From: Clostridium sp. D43t1_170807_H7
GTDB taxonomy: Bacteria > Bacillota > Clostridia > Clostridiales > Clostridiaceae
DNA length: 64,000 bases
Assembly (NCBI RefSeq): GCF_015555905.1
Contig: NZ_JADNLK010000012.1
Location: forward strand, 1 to 64,000
Direction of reading: 5' to 3'
Of the stretch, positions 8,326 to 17,216 are shown piece after piece. Both the position numbers and the translations under genes were made by a program. Under the pieces are notes generated by a model, which was not told where the DNA came from, searched no databases, and was given only the letters and a program-made list of their open reading frames with translations. Each line of letters opens with the position of its first letter. The first letter of the stretch is position 1.

Positions 8326-8354
8326 TTGACTAGTTTTTGTAAATTTATTATAAT
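8326..8354 (+). promoter_or_regulatory. sigma-A-type promoter upstream of the mal operon
   Basis: TTGACT (8326-8331), 17-bp spacer, TATAAT (8349-8354). It is one of the best promoter matches in the window. A start near 8361 would give a leader of about 375 nt before malE. Confidence 0.7.
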
Positions 8355-8372
8355 GTAAATGTAAACAAAGAA

Positions 8373-8435
8373 AAAAACACAAAAAATTAAAAAAATTACC
8401 AAATATAAATTTTTTAATTTTATGAATGTGTTTTT
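8373..8435 (+). terminator. long AT-rich hairpin just after the promoter: attenuator or sRNA end
   Basis: AAAAACAC / GTGTTTTT outer arms with AATTAAAAAAATT / AATTTTTTAATT inner arms form a long stem only about 12 nt downstream of the predicted start, ending in T residues. It may terminate a short RNA or attenuate the operon. Low sequence complexity makes chance pairing possible. Confidence 0.35.
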
Positions 8436-8463
8436 GATACTACATATATGTTTGAAACATATC

Positions 8464-8666
8464 AGAAACGATACCTAAAAGGGAAAAAATTCAAAAAAAT
8501 ATGTAGACAAGCATCCGTTTTAGAAATATAATGGATTATGTTAACAAGTTATGAAATCAATTACAAATAGATTTTCATATTAACATGATTTGGAGATGTT
8601 AGAGTAAAAGAAATAGTAGAATCAGAAATGATTTCTGTAAAAATAATTGGAATCGGTTTCTGAACC
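8464..8666 (+). promoter_or_regulatory. three operator-like sites in the mal leader
   Basis: AGAAACGATACCT (8464-8476), the perfect palindrome CAGAAATGATTTCTG (8623-8637) and GGAATCGGTTTCTGAACC (8649-8666) share a GAAAcGaTTTC-like core typical of LacI-family and CcpA operators. The last is two mismatches from a catabolite-responsive element. No LacI-family gene is in the window. Confidence 0.45.
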
Positions 8667-8735
8667 TTAGAGGGTATTTAAGTTATATTTGATTAACTTA
8701 AAATAAATAGATTTTTAAAAGTGGAGGAGAATATT

Positions 8736-10064
8736 ATGAAAAAACTATTAGTTACATTACTTGTTGCAGCAACTTCAATTAACTTTGTAGCTTGTGGATC
8801 AAGTGATAAAGGAGACAAAAAAGGAGAGGAAAATAATAGTACTGCTACATCTACTGATGCAAAGGTAACATTAACAGTTCAAGCAGAAAAAGATTGGATG
8901 CCTTACTATGAAAAGGTTAAAGAAACAATTGTTGAAAAATATCCAAATGCAACAATTGAATTAATGGAAACAGGTTCATTTGATCATTTAGATACTATAG
9001 ATAAAACTGACGCAACTAATTCAGATGTTGCAGACGTATTTGCTTTACCTGCTGATAGATTATATGGATTAGCTAAGAACCAAGTTTTAGCTGCTATGCC
9101 TGCTGATGAAATGGCAAAAGAAGTTGGTGGATTTGCTAATTTTGATAAAGGATTAGGAGGAAACTTCGAAATAGATGGTGAATACTTAGCATTCCCTTAC
9201 AATATAGAAACATTAGTCGGGTATGTTAATGTTGAAAATGCTAAGGCTGCAAACATAGATACAACTCAAAATATAGAATTTACAGATTTAGAGTACAATC
9301 AAATCTTAACAACTGTTCATGATGCTTGGTATGGAGTTGCATTTACAAACTCAGTTGGTTTTGAATTATTAAACTTCAATGATTCAAAAGAATTATATTC
9401 TACAGCTACTAAAGAATGGGCTGATTTAACAGATGAACAAAAATCATTATTTGAAGGTTTATTCAACTACTGGAAAGCTCACAAAGATAATAACACATCC
9501 TTATGGGATAAAGATGCTGCAGCTGGATATATTGATGAGCAATTCAAAACTGGTGGAAGCGATGTTATAAAAATCGACGGACCATGGGCAACATCTACAG
9601 TTAGTGAATTAGTAGGAAGTGCTGATAATATGGAAATCATTCCATTAAGCCAAATCACATTTAATGGACAACCTTTAAAACACTGGAAAGGTGGATGGGG
9701 TCTTGGAATTAATGCAAGATGTGAAGAAAAACCAGAAAAAATGGAAGTTGCACAAGCTTTCATTAAAGAAATTGTAAATCCAGATAATGCAAAAGAATTA
9801 TTCGAAGCAACTGGTAAGGTATTAGAAAATGCTACAATTGAAAGCTATGAAGGAATTGATGAATTACAATTAAAAGTTATAGAAGCTACTTATGCAAGTT
9901 ATGAAGTAGCAGAAAGCAGACCTTTATTCAGTGAATATGGACAAGTATGGGCAACTTGGCAAAATTCTTTATTATCATGGTCAGCTAATAACCCTGCAAA
10001 TGCAGAAGAAGCTTATAAAGAAGTTAAAGCTGCATTTGACGCTATGATGAGTAACTTTCAATAA
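8736..10064 (+). CDS. malE: maltodextrin-type ABC transporter solute-binding lipoprotein
   Basis: This 442-residue family 1 extracellular solute-binding protein begins at ATG 8736, eight bases after GGAGGA; an in-frame GTG at 8721 overlaps that site and is rejected. A lipoprotein signal with lipobox FVAC (Cys about 21) is followed by a Ser/Asp/Lys-rich linker. The mature domain shows periplasmic-binding-protein strands and conserved segments such as DVFALPADRL, KIDGPWA and WKGGWGLGIN. It would deliver maltose or longer alpha-glucans to the permease encoded next. A pullulanase gene 12 kb downstream fits alpha-glucan use. Exact ligand is inferred from the operon, not from the sequence. Confidence 0.82.
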   Translation: MKKLLVTLLVAATSINFVACGSSDKGDKKGEENNSTATSTDAKVTLTVQAEKDWMPYYEKVKETIVEKYPNATIELMETGSFDHLDTIDKTDATNSDVADVFALPADRLYGLAKNQVLAAMPADEMAKEVGGFANFDKGLGGNFEIDGEYLAFPYNIETLVGYVNVENAKAANIDTTQNIEFTDLEYNQILTTVHDAWYGVAFTNSVGFELLNFNDSKELYSTATKEWADLTDEQKSLFEGLFNYWKAHKDNNTSLWDKDAAAGYIDEQFKTGGSDVIKIDGPWATSTVSELVGSADNMEIIPLSQITFNGQPLKHWKGGWGLGINARCEEKPEKMEVAQAFIKEIVNPDNAKELFEATGKVLENATIESYEGIDELQLKVIEATYASYEVAESRPLFSEYGQVWATWQNSLLSWSANNPANAEEAYKEVKAAFDAMMSNFQ

Positions 10065-10083
10065 TTAAGATTATTTAGATTGT

Positions 10084-10118
10084 TTATATAAAAGGGGACT
10101 AAGTCCCCTTTTATATAA
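10084..10118 (+). terminator. perfect 16-bp stem between malE and the next gene
   Basis: TTATATAAAAGGGGAC / GTCCCCTTTTATATAA with a TAA loop. It probably stabilises the malE transcript or partly terminates, giving more binding protein than permease, as in many mal operons. Confidence 0.7.
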
Positions 10119-10146
10119 GTTAAACTGATTTTAAGGAGGATTCCAC

Positions 10147-10608
10147 ATGAGAGATAGTATAGAGATGCCTAAAGGTATATTTTATACAATTGAAGCAATA
10201 TGCGCAGTAGTTATGATGATGATATCCATAGAGATGTTAATTAAAGCAAAAGATTTAGATTTATTTAATATGTGGTTATCCAATGGAAATTTAGATAAAG
10301 ATTTATTAAACCAAACAATAGATCAACAATATTCAACGTATCTAAATATGTGTATATCAATATTTTTTGTTAGAGTAATAACTCCAATTGCTGTAGCTAT
10401 TCATAGTTATTTTGTATTTACAAAACTTAGAGTAAATAAGATGTTTATAATAATTTGGAGTGTTATATTAGTAGGAGCATTTGCACTAACGTTTTTAGGA
10501 GAACAATATTTTTCAATATTCTTTATCGGAAGTGGAATTGGTTATCTGGCATTAGTTTTAACAATGTTTTACTTAGGGAAGTGTTTAAAAAATGTTAAGA
10601 GTTTATAG
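10147..10608 (+). CDS. four-TM membrane protein inside the mal operon, unknown
   Basis: This 153-residue protein has four predicted membrane helices (about 12-32, 65-90, 96-115, 120-145) and a polar stretch between the first two (WLSNGNLDKDLLNQTIDQQYST). AGGAGG precedes the ATG at good distance. It sits between the binding-protein hairpin and the permease gene and is followed after 37 bases by the MalF-like gene, so it is very probably cotranscribed. It resembles DUF-type four-helix proteins only in general layout. A role as an accessory subunit is a guess from position. Confidence 0.65.
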   Translation: MRDSIEMPKGIFYTIEAICAVVMMMISIEMLIKAKDLDLFNMWLSNGNLDKDLLNQTIDQQYSTYLNMCISIFFVRVITPIAVAIHSYFVFTKLRVNKMFIIIWSVILVGAFALTFLGEQYFSIFFIGSGIGYLALVLTMFYLGKCLKNVKSL

Positions 10609-10645
10609 TTATAAAGTTATTCAGAGGGTATAAAAGGAGGTAGTA

Positions 10646-12736
10646 GTGTTGAAAAAAATCAATAAGTATTTATATGATAATATTAATCGAGAGTATGAAA
10701 GAAAAAATTTATACCTTTATGAAGTTTCGGCTTTACAAGAAGAAATTGAAGCTGCAACTGGTAAGGAAAAGGATGACTTAAAAGATAAGTTAAAGAAATT
10801 AATTAATAACAAAAAAGAACATTCTTATAATAAAAAATTAGAAGAATATAAGAATAAAGAAAGAGTATTTTTAGGAGAGTTAAAAGTTAAAGTATCAAAC
10901 TATAAGTCAAAAGTTGATACTTCACTGCCTAAGAATGTTCAAAACTTACAAGTAAGACTTTTTAAAGCAAAAGAATCAGTTAATTTTTATAAAAATTATA
11001 TAAAATTAACTTATGATGCAGAATTAATATATGAACAAAGTAAATTAGAAATAGCTCAAATACCACCAGTAATTGAGTTTGCTAAAGAGACTGTAAAAGA
11101 ATTAAAAAGTGCTCAAGATAAGCTTTCAAAGTTAAAAAATGTAAATAATGAAAAATTTAATGCAGAATTTAAAGCTTTTAAAGAAGCAGAAAATAAAAAG
11201 TTACAAGAAAGAATAAAAGAAGTTAAGTCTAAATGTAAAGAAGGCTTAATCTCAGGACAAGCAAAAGATAATACAATAAAAGAATTAAAAAGAAAATATA
11301 AAGAAGTTGTATTAGTAAAATCATTTGAATGTGAAAAAATATACAACAAAGAAATAGTAAAAAATAAGAAATATGAACTTTCAAAAACGGTTAAACAAAA
11401 AATTAATACTGTAAACATTAATGTTGCAGATTTAAGAAGAGTTTATCCGATTGAAACAGAAAAAACTATGCCATGGGTATCTTGGGTTACATTCTTAATT
11501 CCAGGTTTAGCTCAAGTAATTAACAAACAATATGTAAAAGCGATAATTATGTTCTTTGCAACAATATATATATATTTTATGGCTATTCCATATGCTTTAG
11601 GTTACGGAAACTATAGGGGAGATGGTGTAGCAGGTCTTCTAACACTAGCAGCAGAGGGTGGTAGACTAGATAGATCAATCATATTCATGATTGAAGGTGT
11701 ATTAGCAATATTCTTAGTTATAATAGGAATATTCTTAATGTTTATATGTTTTAAAGACGCAAATAATGTAGAAAAAGACACTATTAAAGGTAGTAGATAT
11801 AAGACTTGGGTGGAAACTAAACAAACAGTATTTGAAGATGGATTCCCATACTTAGTTTTATCACCAGCAGCTATAATAACAATCTTTATAGTATGTATAC
11901 CAGTTGTTACAACTATACTTTTAGCATTTACAGGAATGGGACCTGATACTCAAGCTAAGTTTGGATGGGAAGCATTAAAGAATTACAAGATGATCTTCTT
12001 AGGACAAGGTATGGTAGGAACAGTCTTCTGGAGAATATTAGGATGGACAATAGTTTGGACTATTGGAGCTACAACTTTAGCAATAGCTTTAGGATTTATC
12101 TTAGCAATTGTTCTTAATAACGATAGAATTAAAGGTAAAGTATTATTTAGATCAATATATCTTTTACCATGGGCAGTACCAGCATTTATCACTATACTAT
12201 TCTTTAGTATATTAGCAGCAGATGGAGGTACAATAGTTAACTCATTAAGAGAAGTGTTTGGACCAGACTTTTCAATAAAGAATGATCCTTTTGTAATAAG
12301 AGTAACATTAATTTGTATGCAAGCATGGCTTGGTAGTGCATATGTATTCTTATTATCTACAGGAGTACTTCAATCTATAAATGCAGAGTTATATGAAGCT
12401 GCTGATATAGATGGAGCAACAAGCTTTAAGAAATTAACGAAGATAACAGTACCATTAGTATTATTCCAAACAGCACCACTTTTGGTTGGACAATACACAT
12501 TTAACTTTAATAACTATAGTATTATAGCATTATTTAATGATGGAGGTCCTTTTAACCCAAGTAAATATGGTCAGTTAGCAGGTTCATCAGATCTTTTAAT
12601 ATCTTATATATTTAAATTAACAATGGAGAACAATTATCAAGCTATAGGAGCTACAATTACAGTTGTTATCTCTGTAGCACTTATGATAATTGCATATATA
12701 GGATATAGAAATACAGATGCATTTAAGAGGGGGTAG
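10646..12736 (+). CDS. malF: MalF-type ABC permease with a long coiled-coil N-terminal extension
   Basis: This 696-residue protein starts at GTG 10646 (or TTG 10649) after AGGAGG. Residues 1 to about 265 are soluble, rich in Lys/Glu and predicted coiled coil. Membrane helices begin near 275 with WVTFLIPGLAQVINKQYVKA, a segment like that of small TM2-type proteins. The MalF-like permease core lies at about 410-696. It carries the EAA loop (YEAADIDGATSFKKL ... ITVPL, about 590-620) that docks on the ATPase, and the MalF signature NFNNYSIIALFNDGGP (about 630-645). Usual MalF-like subunits are 290-500 residues, so the cytoplasmic coiled coil is an addition. It pairs with MalG and the ATPase downstream to import maltodextrins. 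Confidence 0.82.
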   Translation: MLKKINKYLYDNINREYERKNLYLYEVSALQEEIEAATGKEKDDLKDKLKKLINNKKEHSYNKKLEEYKNKERVFLGELKVKVSNYKSKVDTSLPKNVQNLQVRLFKAKESVNFYKNYIKLTYDAELIYEQSKLEIAQIPPVIEFAKETVKELKSAQDKLSKLKNVNNEKFNAEFKAFKEAENKKLQERIKEVKSKCKEGLISGQAKDNTIKELKRKYKEVVLVKSFECEKIYNKEIVKNKKYELSKTVKQKINTVNINVADLRRVYPIETEKTMPWVSWVTFLIPGLAQVINKQYVKAIIMFFATIYIYFMAIPYALGYGNYRGDGVAGLLTLAAEGGRLDRSIIFMIEGVLAIFLVIIGIFLMFICFKDANNVEKDTIKGSRYKTWVETKQTVFEDGFPYLVLSPAAIITIFIVCIPVVTTILLAFTGMGPDTQAKFGWEALKNYKMIFLGQGMVGTVFWRILGWTIVWTIGATTLAIALGFILAIVLNNDRIKGKVLFRSIYLLPWAVPAFITILFFSILAADGGTIVNSLREVFGPDFSIKNDPFVIRVTLICMQAWLGSAYVFLLSTGVLQSINAELYEAADIDGATSFKKLTKITVPLVLFQTAPLLVGQYTFNFNNYSIIALFNDGGPFNPSKYGQLAGSSDLLISYIFKLTMENNYQAIGATITVVISVALMIIAYIGYRNTDAFKRG

Positions 12737-12738
12737 GA

Positions 12739-13638
12739 ATGATGAGTATATTTAAAAAGAAAAAAAGTGATTTATATCTTTCTGATAAGCAACCTCTTAC
12801 TGTAGGAGGAAAAATTGCACTTGCAATATCTTATGTATTTTTAATAGCATGGGCAATTATAGTAATATGGCCAATATCACAAGTAGTAATATCATCATTT
12901 AATGGAGCACAAGCAAATAGACTTATAATAGGTGGAGAGTTTAGTTTCTCATTTAAACACTTTGAAACATTATTTAAAGACACTCTTTATTTAAAATGGA
13001 TGGGTAATACTTTATATATAAGTATTATAACAGCAATCTTAGTAATAATAATAGTTTCATTTACTGGATATGCTTATTCAAGATATAGGTTTAAAGGTAA
13101 AAAAGCATCCCTTATGACAGTTATGCTTATACAAACAATACCAGCTTTCGTTGGAATTACAGCACACTTTACAATGTATTCTATAGCATCAGATATAATT
13201 CCAGTATTTAGTAGACAAATGATGTTAATATTAATATACGCCGGTGGAGGTATAGCAGGTAATACTATTATATTAAAAGGATACTTAGATTCAATATCTA
13301 CAGAGCTTGATGATGCAGCTAAAATAGATGGATGTTCTAGTATGAAAATATATAGCTTAATCATTATGCCAATAGCAAGACCAATGCTTGCAATAATAGG
13401 ACTATGGTCATTTATAACACCATTTGGTGATTTTTTATTACCAAGAGTATTATTAAATTCAGCATCTGATTATACATTAGCAGCAGGTCTGCAAACTCTT
13501 ATATCAGATGAAAGAACAATAAATCAACCAGCCTTTACAGCAGGAGCACTTTTAACGGCAGTACCAATAGTAATACTATTTATTGTATTACAAAAACAAT
13601 TAGTATCAGGTCTTTCAAATGGGGCTACAAAGGGATAG
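12739..13638 (+). CDS. malG: MalG-type ABC permease
   Basis: This 299-residue inner-membrane subunit starts 2 bases after the malF stop, so translation is probably coupled. It has six membrane helices and an EAA loop in the usual place (DDAAKIDGCSSMKIYSLIIMP, about 193-213), where the Asp-Asp-Ala version replaces Glu-Ala-Ala. The C-terminus (LQKQLVSGLSNGATKG) matches MalG/MdxG-type ends, which reach into the permease interface. ATG 12742 is an alternative start. It forms the translocation pore with MalF. Confidence 0.88.
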   Translation: MMSIFKKKKSDLYLSDKQPLTVGGKIALAISYVFLIAWAIIVIWPISQVVISSFNGAQANRLIIGGEFSFSFKHFETLFKDTLYLKWMGNTLYISIITAILVIIIVSFTGYAYSRYRFKGKKASLMTVMLIQTIPAFVGITAHFTMYSIASDIIPVFSRQMMLILIYAGGGIAGNTIILKGYLDSISTELDDAAKIDGCSSMKIYSLIIMPIARPMLAIIGLWSFITPFGDFLLPRVLLNSASDYTLAAGLQTLISDERTINQPAFTAGALLTAVPIVILFIVLQKQLVSGLSNGATKG

Positions 13639-13655
13639 GATAGGAGATAGTAGAT

Positions 13656-14738
13656 ATGAAGGTAACATTAAATAATATAGGTAAAAAATATGAAAATAGA
13701 GAAGATTTTACTTTAAGAAATATAAACTTAGAAATTGAAGATAAAGATTTCTGTGTAATATTAGGTCCATCAGGATGTGGTAAAACTACATTATTACGTA
13801 TGATTGCAGGACTTAACTCAATTACTGAGGGTGATTTAATATTTGGTGAAAAAAGAGTTAATAAATTAGCTTCTAAGGATAGAGATATAGCAATGGTTTT
13901 CCAAAGCTATGCTTTATATCCACATATGACAGTTTATGATAATATGGCATTTTCATTATCAATGAGAAAAGAAAGAAAAAATATAATTAATGAACGTGTT
14001 AATGAGGCTGCAAAATTACTTCAAATAGAAAAGTATTTATATTCTAAGCCATCAGATATATCTGGAGGTCAAAGACAAAGAGTTGCTTTAGGAAGAGCTA
14101 TAGTTAGAAAACCAAGCGTATTCTTAATGGACGAGCCTCTTTCAAACTTAGATGCTAAGTTAAGAGAGCACATGAGAGTTGAGTTAGTTAGAATTCATAA
14201 AGCGTTAGGTACAACTTCTATTTACGTAACACATGACCAAGTAGAAGCTATGACAATGGCAACTAAGATTGTTCTTATGAATGATGGTAAGATTCAACAA
14301 GTTGGTAAACCATATGAATTCTATGAAAAACCACAAAATATGTTTGTTGCTAAATTCATTGGATCACCTACGATTAATATGATAAAAGGTAAGATGGATG
14401 GAAAGAAATTTGTATCTGAAGATGGATTAATATCATTAACTCCATCAGATGAGGACTTAAAAGCATTAGCTAGTTATAATGGTAAAGATGTATACTTAGG
14501 AATTCGTTCAGAAAGATTTGTTGGAGATTCTGAAAAAGATGCATTTGAATGTACAGTTGATGTAATAGAAGTTTTAGGTAAAGAAAAAACTTTATATGTT
14601 AAATTAAAGAGCGGAAAAGATCTTGTTATTACAGTTCCTGGATATCATCCATATGAAGCTGGAGAAAAGCATAAGTTTGGATTTGACTTAGGTGCTTTAC
14701 ATTTCTTTGATGCAGAAACTGAATTAAGAATAAATTAA
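13656..14738 (+). CDS. malK: ABC transporter ATPase, MalK/MsmX/UgpC type
   Basis: This 360-residue ATPase powers the maltodextrin importer. Walker A GPSGCGKT (37-44), Q-loop Gln83, signature SGGQR (136-140), Walker B VFLMDE (155-160, catalytic Glu160) and the switch His in YVTHDQ are all intact. The C-terminal 120 residues form the TOBE/OB-fold regulatory region typical of carbohydrate ATPases (FIGSPTINMI, LGIRSERF). It lies 17 bases after malG and is the last gene before a terminator. In Firmicutes one such ATPase often serves several sugar importers, so it may be shared. Confidence 0.9.
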   Translation: MKVTLNNIGKKYENREDFTLRNINLEIEDKDFCVILGPSGCGKTTLLRMIAGLNSITEGDLIFGEKRVNKLASKDRDIAMVFQSYALYPHMTVYDNMAFSLSMRKERKNIINERVNEAAKLLQIEKYLYSKPSDISGGQRQRVALGRAIVRKPSVFLMDEPLSNLDAKLREHMRVELVRIHKALGTTSIYVTHDQVEAMTMATKIVLMNDGKIQQVGKPYEFYEKPQNMFVAKFIGSPTINMIKGKMDGKKFVSEDGLISLTPSDEDLKALASYNGKDVYLGIRSERFVGDSEKDAFECTVDVIEVLGKEKTLYVKLKSGKDLVITVPGYHPYEAGEKHKFGFDLGALHFFDAETELRIN

Positions 14739-14747
14739 TTTAAGTAC

Positions 14748-14787
14748 AAAGGTTAGAGCTATTTTGTATATAGCTTTAACCTTTTTT
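14748..14787 (+). terminator. intrinsic terminator of the mal operon
   Basis: AAGGTTAGAGCTAT / ATAGCTTTAACCTT stem followed by a T-run. Confidence 0.85.
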
Positions 14788-14946
14788 CTTTTTAAATCAT
14801 AGAGCTATAAAAATTATATTTAATAAATGTACTTATTTAATATAATATGGAATATAGTTTTAAAGGGATAAATGAAAGTTCATATATTATTTTTAGGATA
14901 TCTAATAAAATTTATTATAAATAAAATAAGGGGAATTAGAGAGTAT

Positions 14947-16572
14947 ATGAATAGTTTCGAAATATTTACAGGTATATTTGGTGGATTAGGATTATTCTTG
15001 TATGGAATGAAACTAATGAGTGATGGACTTGAAAATATTGCAGGAGAAAAATTAAAAAGTATATTAGAAAAAATAACTAAAAATAAAATAATGGGAGTAT
15101 TAGTTGGAACAGTTGTAACAGCAATTATACAGAGTTCAAGTGCTACCACTGTAATGGTTGTTAGTTTTGTAAATGCGGGATTAATGACATTAACTCAAGC
15201 TACAGGAGTCATATTAGGTTCAAACATAGGTACAACAATTACAGCTCAAATGGTAAGCTTTAAATTAGAAGTTATAGCACCAATATTTATTGGAATAGGT
15301 GCTATAGTTATGATGATTGCAAAGAAGAAAAAGACTAAAGACTTAGCTTATATAGCATTAGGTTTTGGAATCTTATTTATGGGAATGGGGTTAATGTCAT
15401 CTTCCTTGAAGCCAGTATCTGAACTAGCTATATTTAATAATTTTATTTTATTGGTGGGAAAGACTCCAATATTGGGAGTGATAATTGGAATGTTAATGAC
15501 AGCAATATTACAAAGTTCATCTGCAACTACAGGTATTTTAGTAGCATTAGGGGCATCAGGGAATATAGATATGAATATAGCTTTCCCAATTGTATTAGGG
15601 TGTAATATAGGAACTTGTATTACAGCAATATTAGCAGGATTAACAGCTAATAGAACAGCTAAGAAAGCTGCATTACTTCATTTGTTCTTTAATATATTTG
15701 GAACTATTATATTTTTACCATTTTCAGATCAGGTAGTTATGCTTGTACAATATTTAACACCAGATAATGTTGCAAGACAAGTAGCAAATGCACATACAAT
15801 ATTTAATGTAGTAATAACAATTTTTATATTACCAATATCAAAATATTTTGTTAACCTTGTAAATAAAATATTACCGAATGATGGAAATATGCTAGTATGT
15901 GGTGCAATATATTTAGATAAAAAACTTTTAGAAACACCTATTGTTGCAAGTACTCAGGTTGTTAAAGAAACTATAAGAATGGCCCAAATTGCAAGAGATA
16001 ATTTTCAATTAGCAATGCAATCATTTTTTTATGGAAAAGATGAGGATATAAAAAATGTATATGAAAATGAAAATATTATTAATACGTTAGAGAAAGAGAT
16101 TACAGAGTATTTAATAGCAATTTCTCAGCATAATTTACCAGGGGAGAATGCAGAGTTAGTTAGTGAAGTGTATCATACAATTAATGATATAGAGAGAATA
16201 GGAGATCATGCAGAAAATATTGTAGAGTTAGCTATAAATAAGCTTGATAATAATATTGAATTATCTAATGAGGCACTAAAAGAGATTGAAGAAATTTTTA
16301 AAGCAACTTTAGAGTCTGTTGATATAGCTATAAGATGTTTTAAGCAGAGAGAGTGCAATGATGAGATTATTGCTAATGAAATTGAAGAGCGTATAGATAT
16401 GTTAGAAAAAAGCTTTAGAAATAATAATATAATAAGATTAAATTCTAAGCAATGTTATGCAAATGCAGGGCTAATGTTTTTTGATCTTTTATCAAATCTT
16501 GAAAGGATAGGTGATCATGCAAATAATATTGCTACTGTTAAGGAGAAGCATACACATAAAACATATGCATAA
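14947..16572 (+). CDS. Na+/phosphate cotransporter family protein with PhoU-like domain
   Basis: This 541-residue protein (from ATG 14947) has two repeated NaPi-II membrane halves. Each carries the QSSSATT motif (TAIIQSSSATTVM and TAILQSSSATTGI), the phosphate/Na+ binding signature. The C-terminal about 200 residues form two PhoU-like helical repeats (NDIERIGDHAENI and SNLERIGDHANNI). It should take up phosphate with Na+ across the cell membrane. An upstream in-frame ATG at 14872, with AAAGGG before it, would add 25 residues. I prefer 14947 because family members begin just before GGLGLFLYG, though its ribosome site is weaker. No Pho box was recognised. Confidence 0.88.
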   Translation: MNSFEIFTGIFGGLGLFLYGMKLMSDGLENIAGEKLKSILEKITKNKIMGVLVGTVVTAIIQSSSATTVMVVSFVNAGLMTLTQATGVILGSNIGTTITAQMVSFKLEVIAPIFIGIGAIVMMIAKKKKTKDLAYIALGFGILFMGMGLMSSSLKPVSELAIFNNFILLVGKTPILGVIIGMLMTAILQSSSATTGILVALGASGNIDMNIAFPIVLGCNIGTCITAILAGLTANRTAKKAALLHLFFNIFGTIIFLPFSDQVVMLVQYLTPDNVARQVANAHTIFNVVITIFILPISKYFVNLVNKILPNDGNMLVCGAIYLDKKLLETPIVASTQVVKETIRMAQIARDNFQLAMQSFFYGKDEDIKNVYENENIINTLEKEITEYLIAISQHNLPGENAELVSEVYHTINDIERIGDHAENIVELAINKLDNNIELSNEALKEIEEIFKATLESVDIAIRCFKQRECNDEIIANEIEERIDMLEKSFRNNNIIRLNSKQCYANAGLMFFDLLSNLERIGDHANNIATVKEKHTHKTYA

Positions 16573-16669
16573 TAAATGAATTAATATATTTACTAGTTAT
16601 ATAAATTTAAGTTTACACATATAAATTTTAGTGTAAATTGATTCTTGGGATGGGGGAGGAAGGATAGGT

Positions 16670-16915
16670 ATGAAAAGATTAAATTATTGTCTAGATTGTC
16701 AACGAGTATTTACTTCTGAAAATATCTGTGAGTATTGTAATTCAAATAATATTAAAGAATTAAAACGTGGAAAATCTGTAAATATAATTGGAAGTAAAGA
16801 GAAAGCAAGCTATTTAAAATATAAAGAAGGAAAGGTTAGTGTAATAGTTTACGCAGAGGATAAGCAAAAGTTTATTAAAGAATATGATATTTCTAAAATA
16901 AGAAAAATACTATAG
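16670..16915 (+). CDS. small zinc-ribbon protein, 81 residues
   Basis: Two CxxC knuckles (CLDC at 7-10, CEYC at 20-23) form a probable zinc ribbon in the first 25 residues. The rest is a short alpha/beta tail (KEKASYLKYKEGKVSVIVYA) ending in KIRKIL. GGGGGAGG lies a little far upstream of the ATG. A strong terminator follows. The protein is likely cytoplasmic. I do not recognise a specific family beyond the zinc ribbon. Confidence 0.65.
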   Translation: MKRLNYCLDCQRVFTSENICEYCNSNNIKELKRGKSVNIIGSKEKASYLKYKEGKVSVIVYAEDKQKFIKEYDISKIRKIL

Positions 16916-16968
16916 AATTATCAATTAAAAAAGTAGTTTGTAATTAAATTATAAGGATAGTTTTTTAT

Positions 16969-17013
16969 AAGGGTATAGTTTGAATTGTATAAATTCAAGT
17001 TATACCTTTATTT
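16969..17013 (+). terminator. intrinsic terminator
   Basis: AAGGGTATAGTTTGAATT pairs with AATTCAAGTTATACCTTT (18-bp arms, one mismatch and G-U pairs), followed by ATTTTAT. The rest of 16916-17096 is AT-rich with no gene seen. Confidence 0.8.
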
Positions 17014-17096
17014 TATAATTTCATTTTTATAGAATATAGATAATATATTTTATCAAAGTTAAAGTATTTTTAGTTAATGATTTTTCAGATTGAATA

Positions 17097-17216
17097 TAGC
17101 AGAAGTCGTTATCTTATAAGGGGGCGTGCAGGAAATTGTATCTTTTAGCTTAAGGGCCAGTGATAGAGAAAAAATTGATTATATAATCAATTTTTAGTCA
17201 TCACGGCATTCAAGTT
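17097..17216 (-). repeat. palindromic convergent-gene repeat, copy 1 (short form)
   Basis: Read on the minus strand directly after the patatin stop codon, it has CTTGAATGCCGTGATGAC, identical to the copy at 56321. Next comes a hairpin AAAAATTGATTATATAATCAATTTTTT and then TCTCTATCACT, shared with 47948. At its far end CGACTTCTGCTA (17097-17108) matches the hairpin arm at 48031-48042. It lies between convergent genes and may double as the patatin terminator. Confidence 0.65.

Noticed and set aside
8649-8666. Definite CcpA site before malE
   Set aside because: Two mismatches to consensus; kept only as an operator-like site.
13074-13364. Antisense ORFs of 60-150 codons opposite mal, pullulanase, pepV, uraA and kinase genes
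   Set aside because: They are shadows of well-supported genes, lack ribosome sites and have no recognisable domains.
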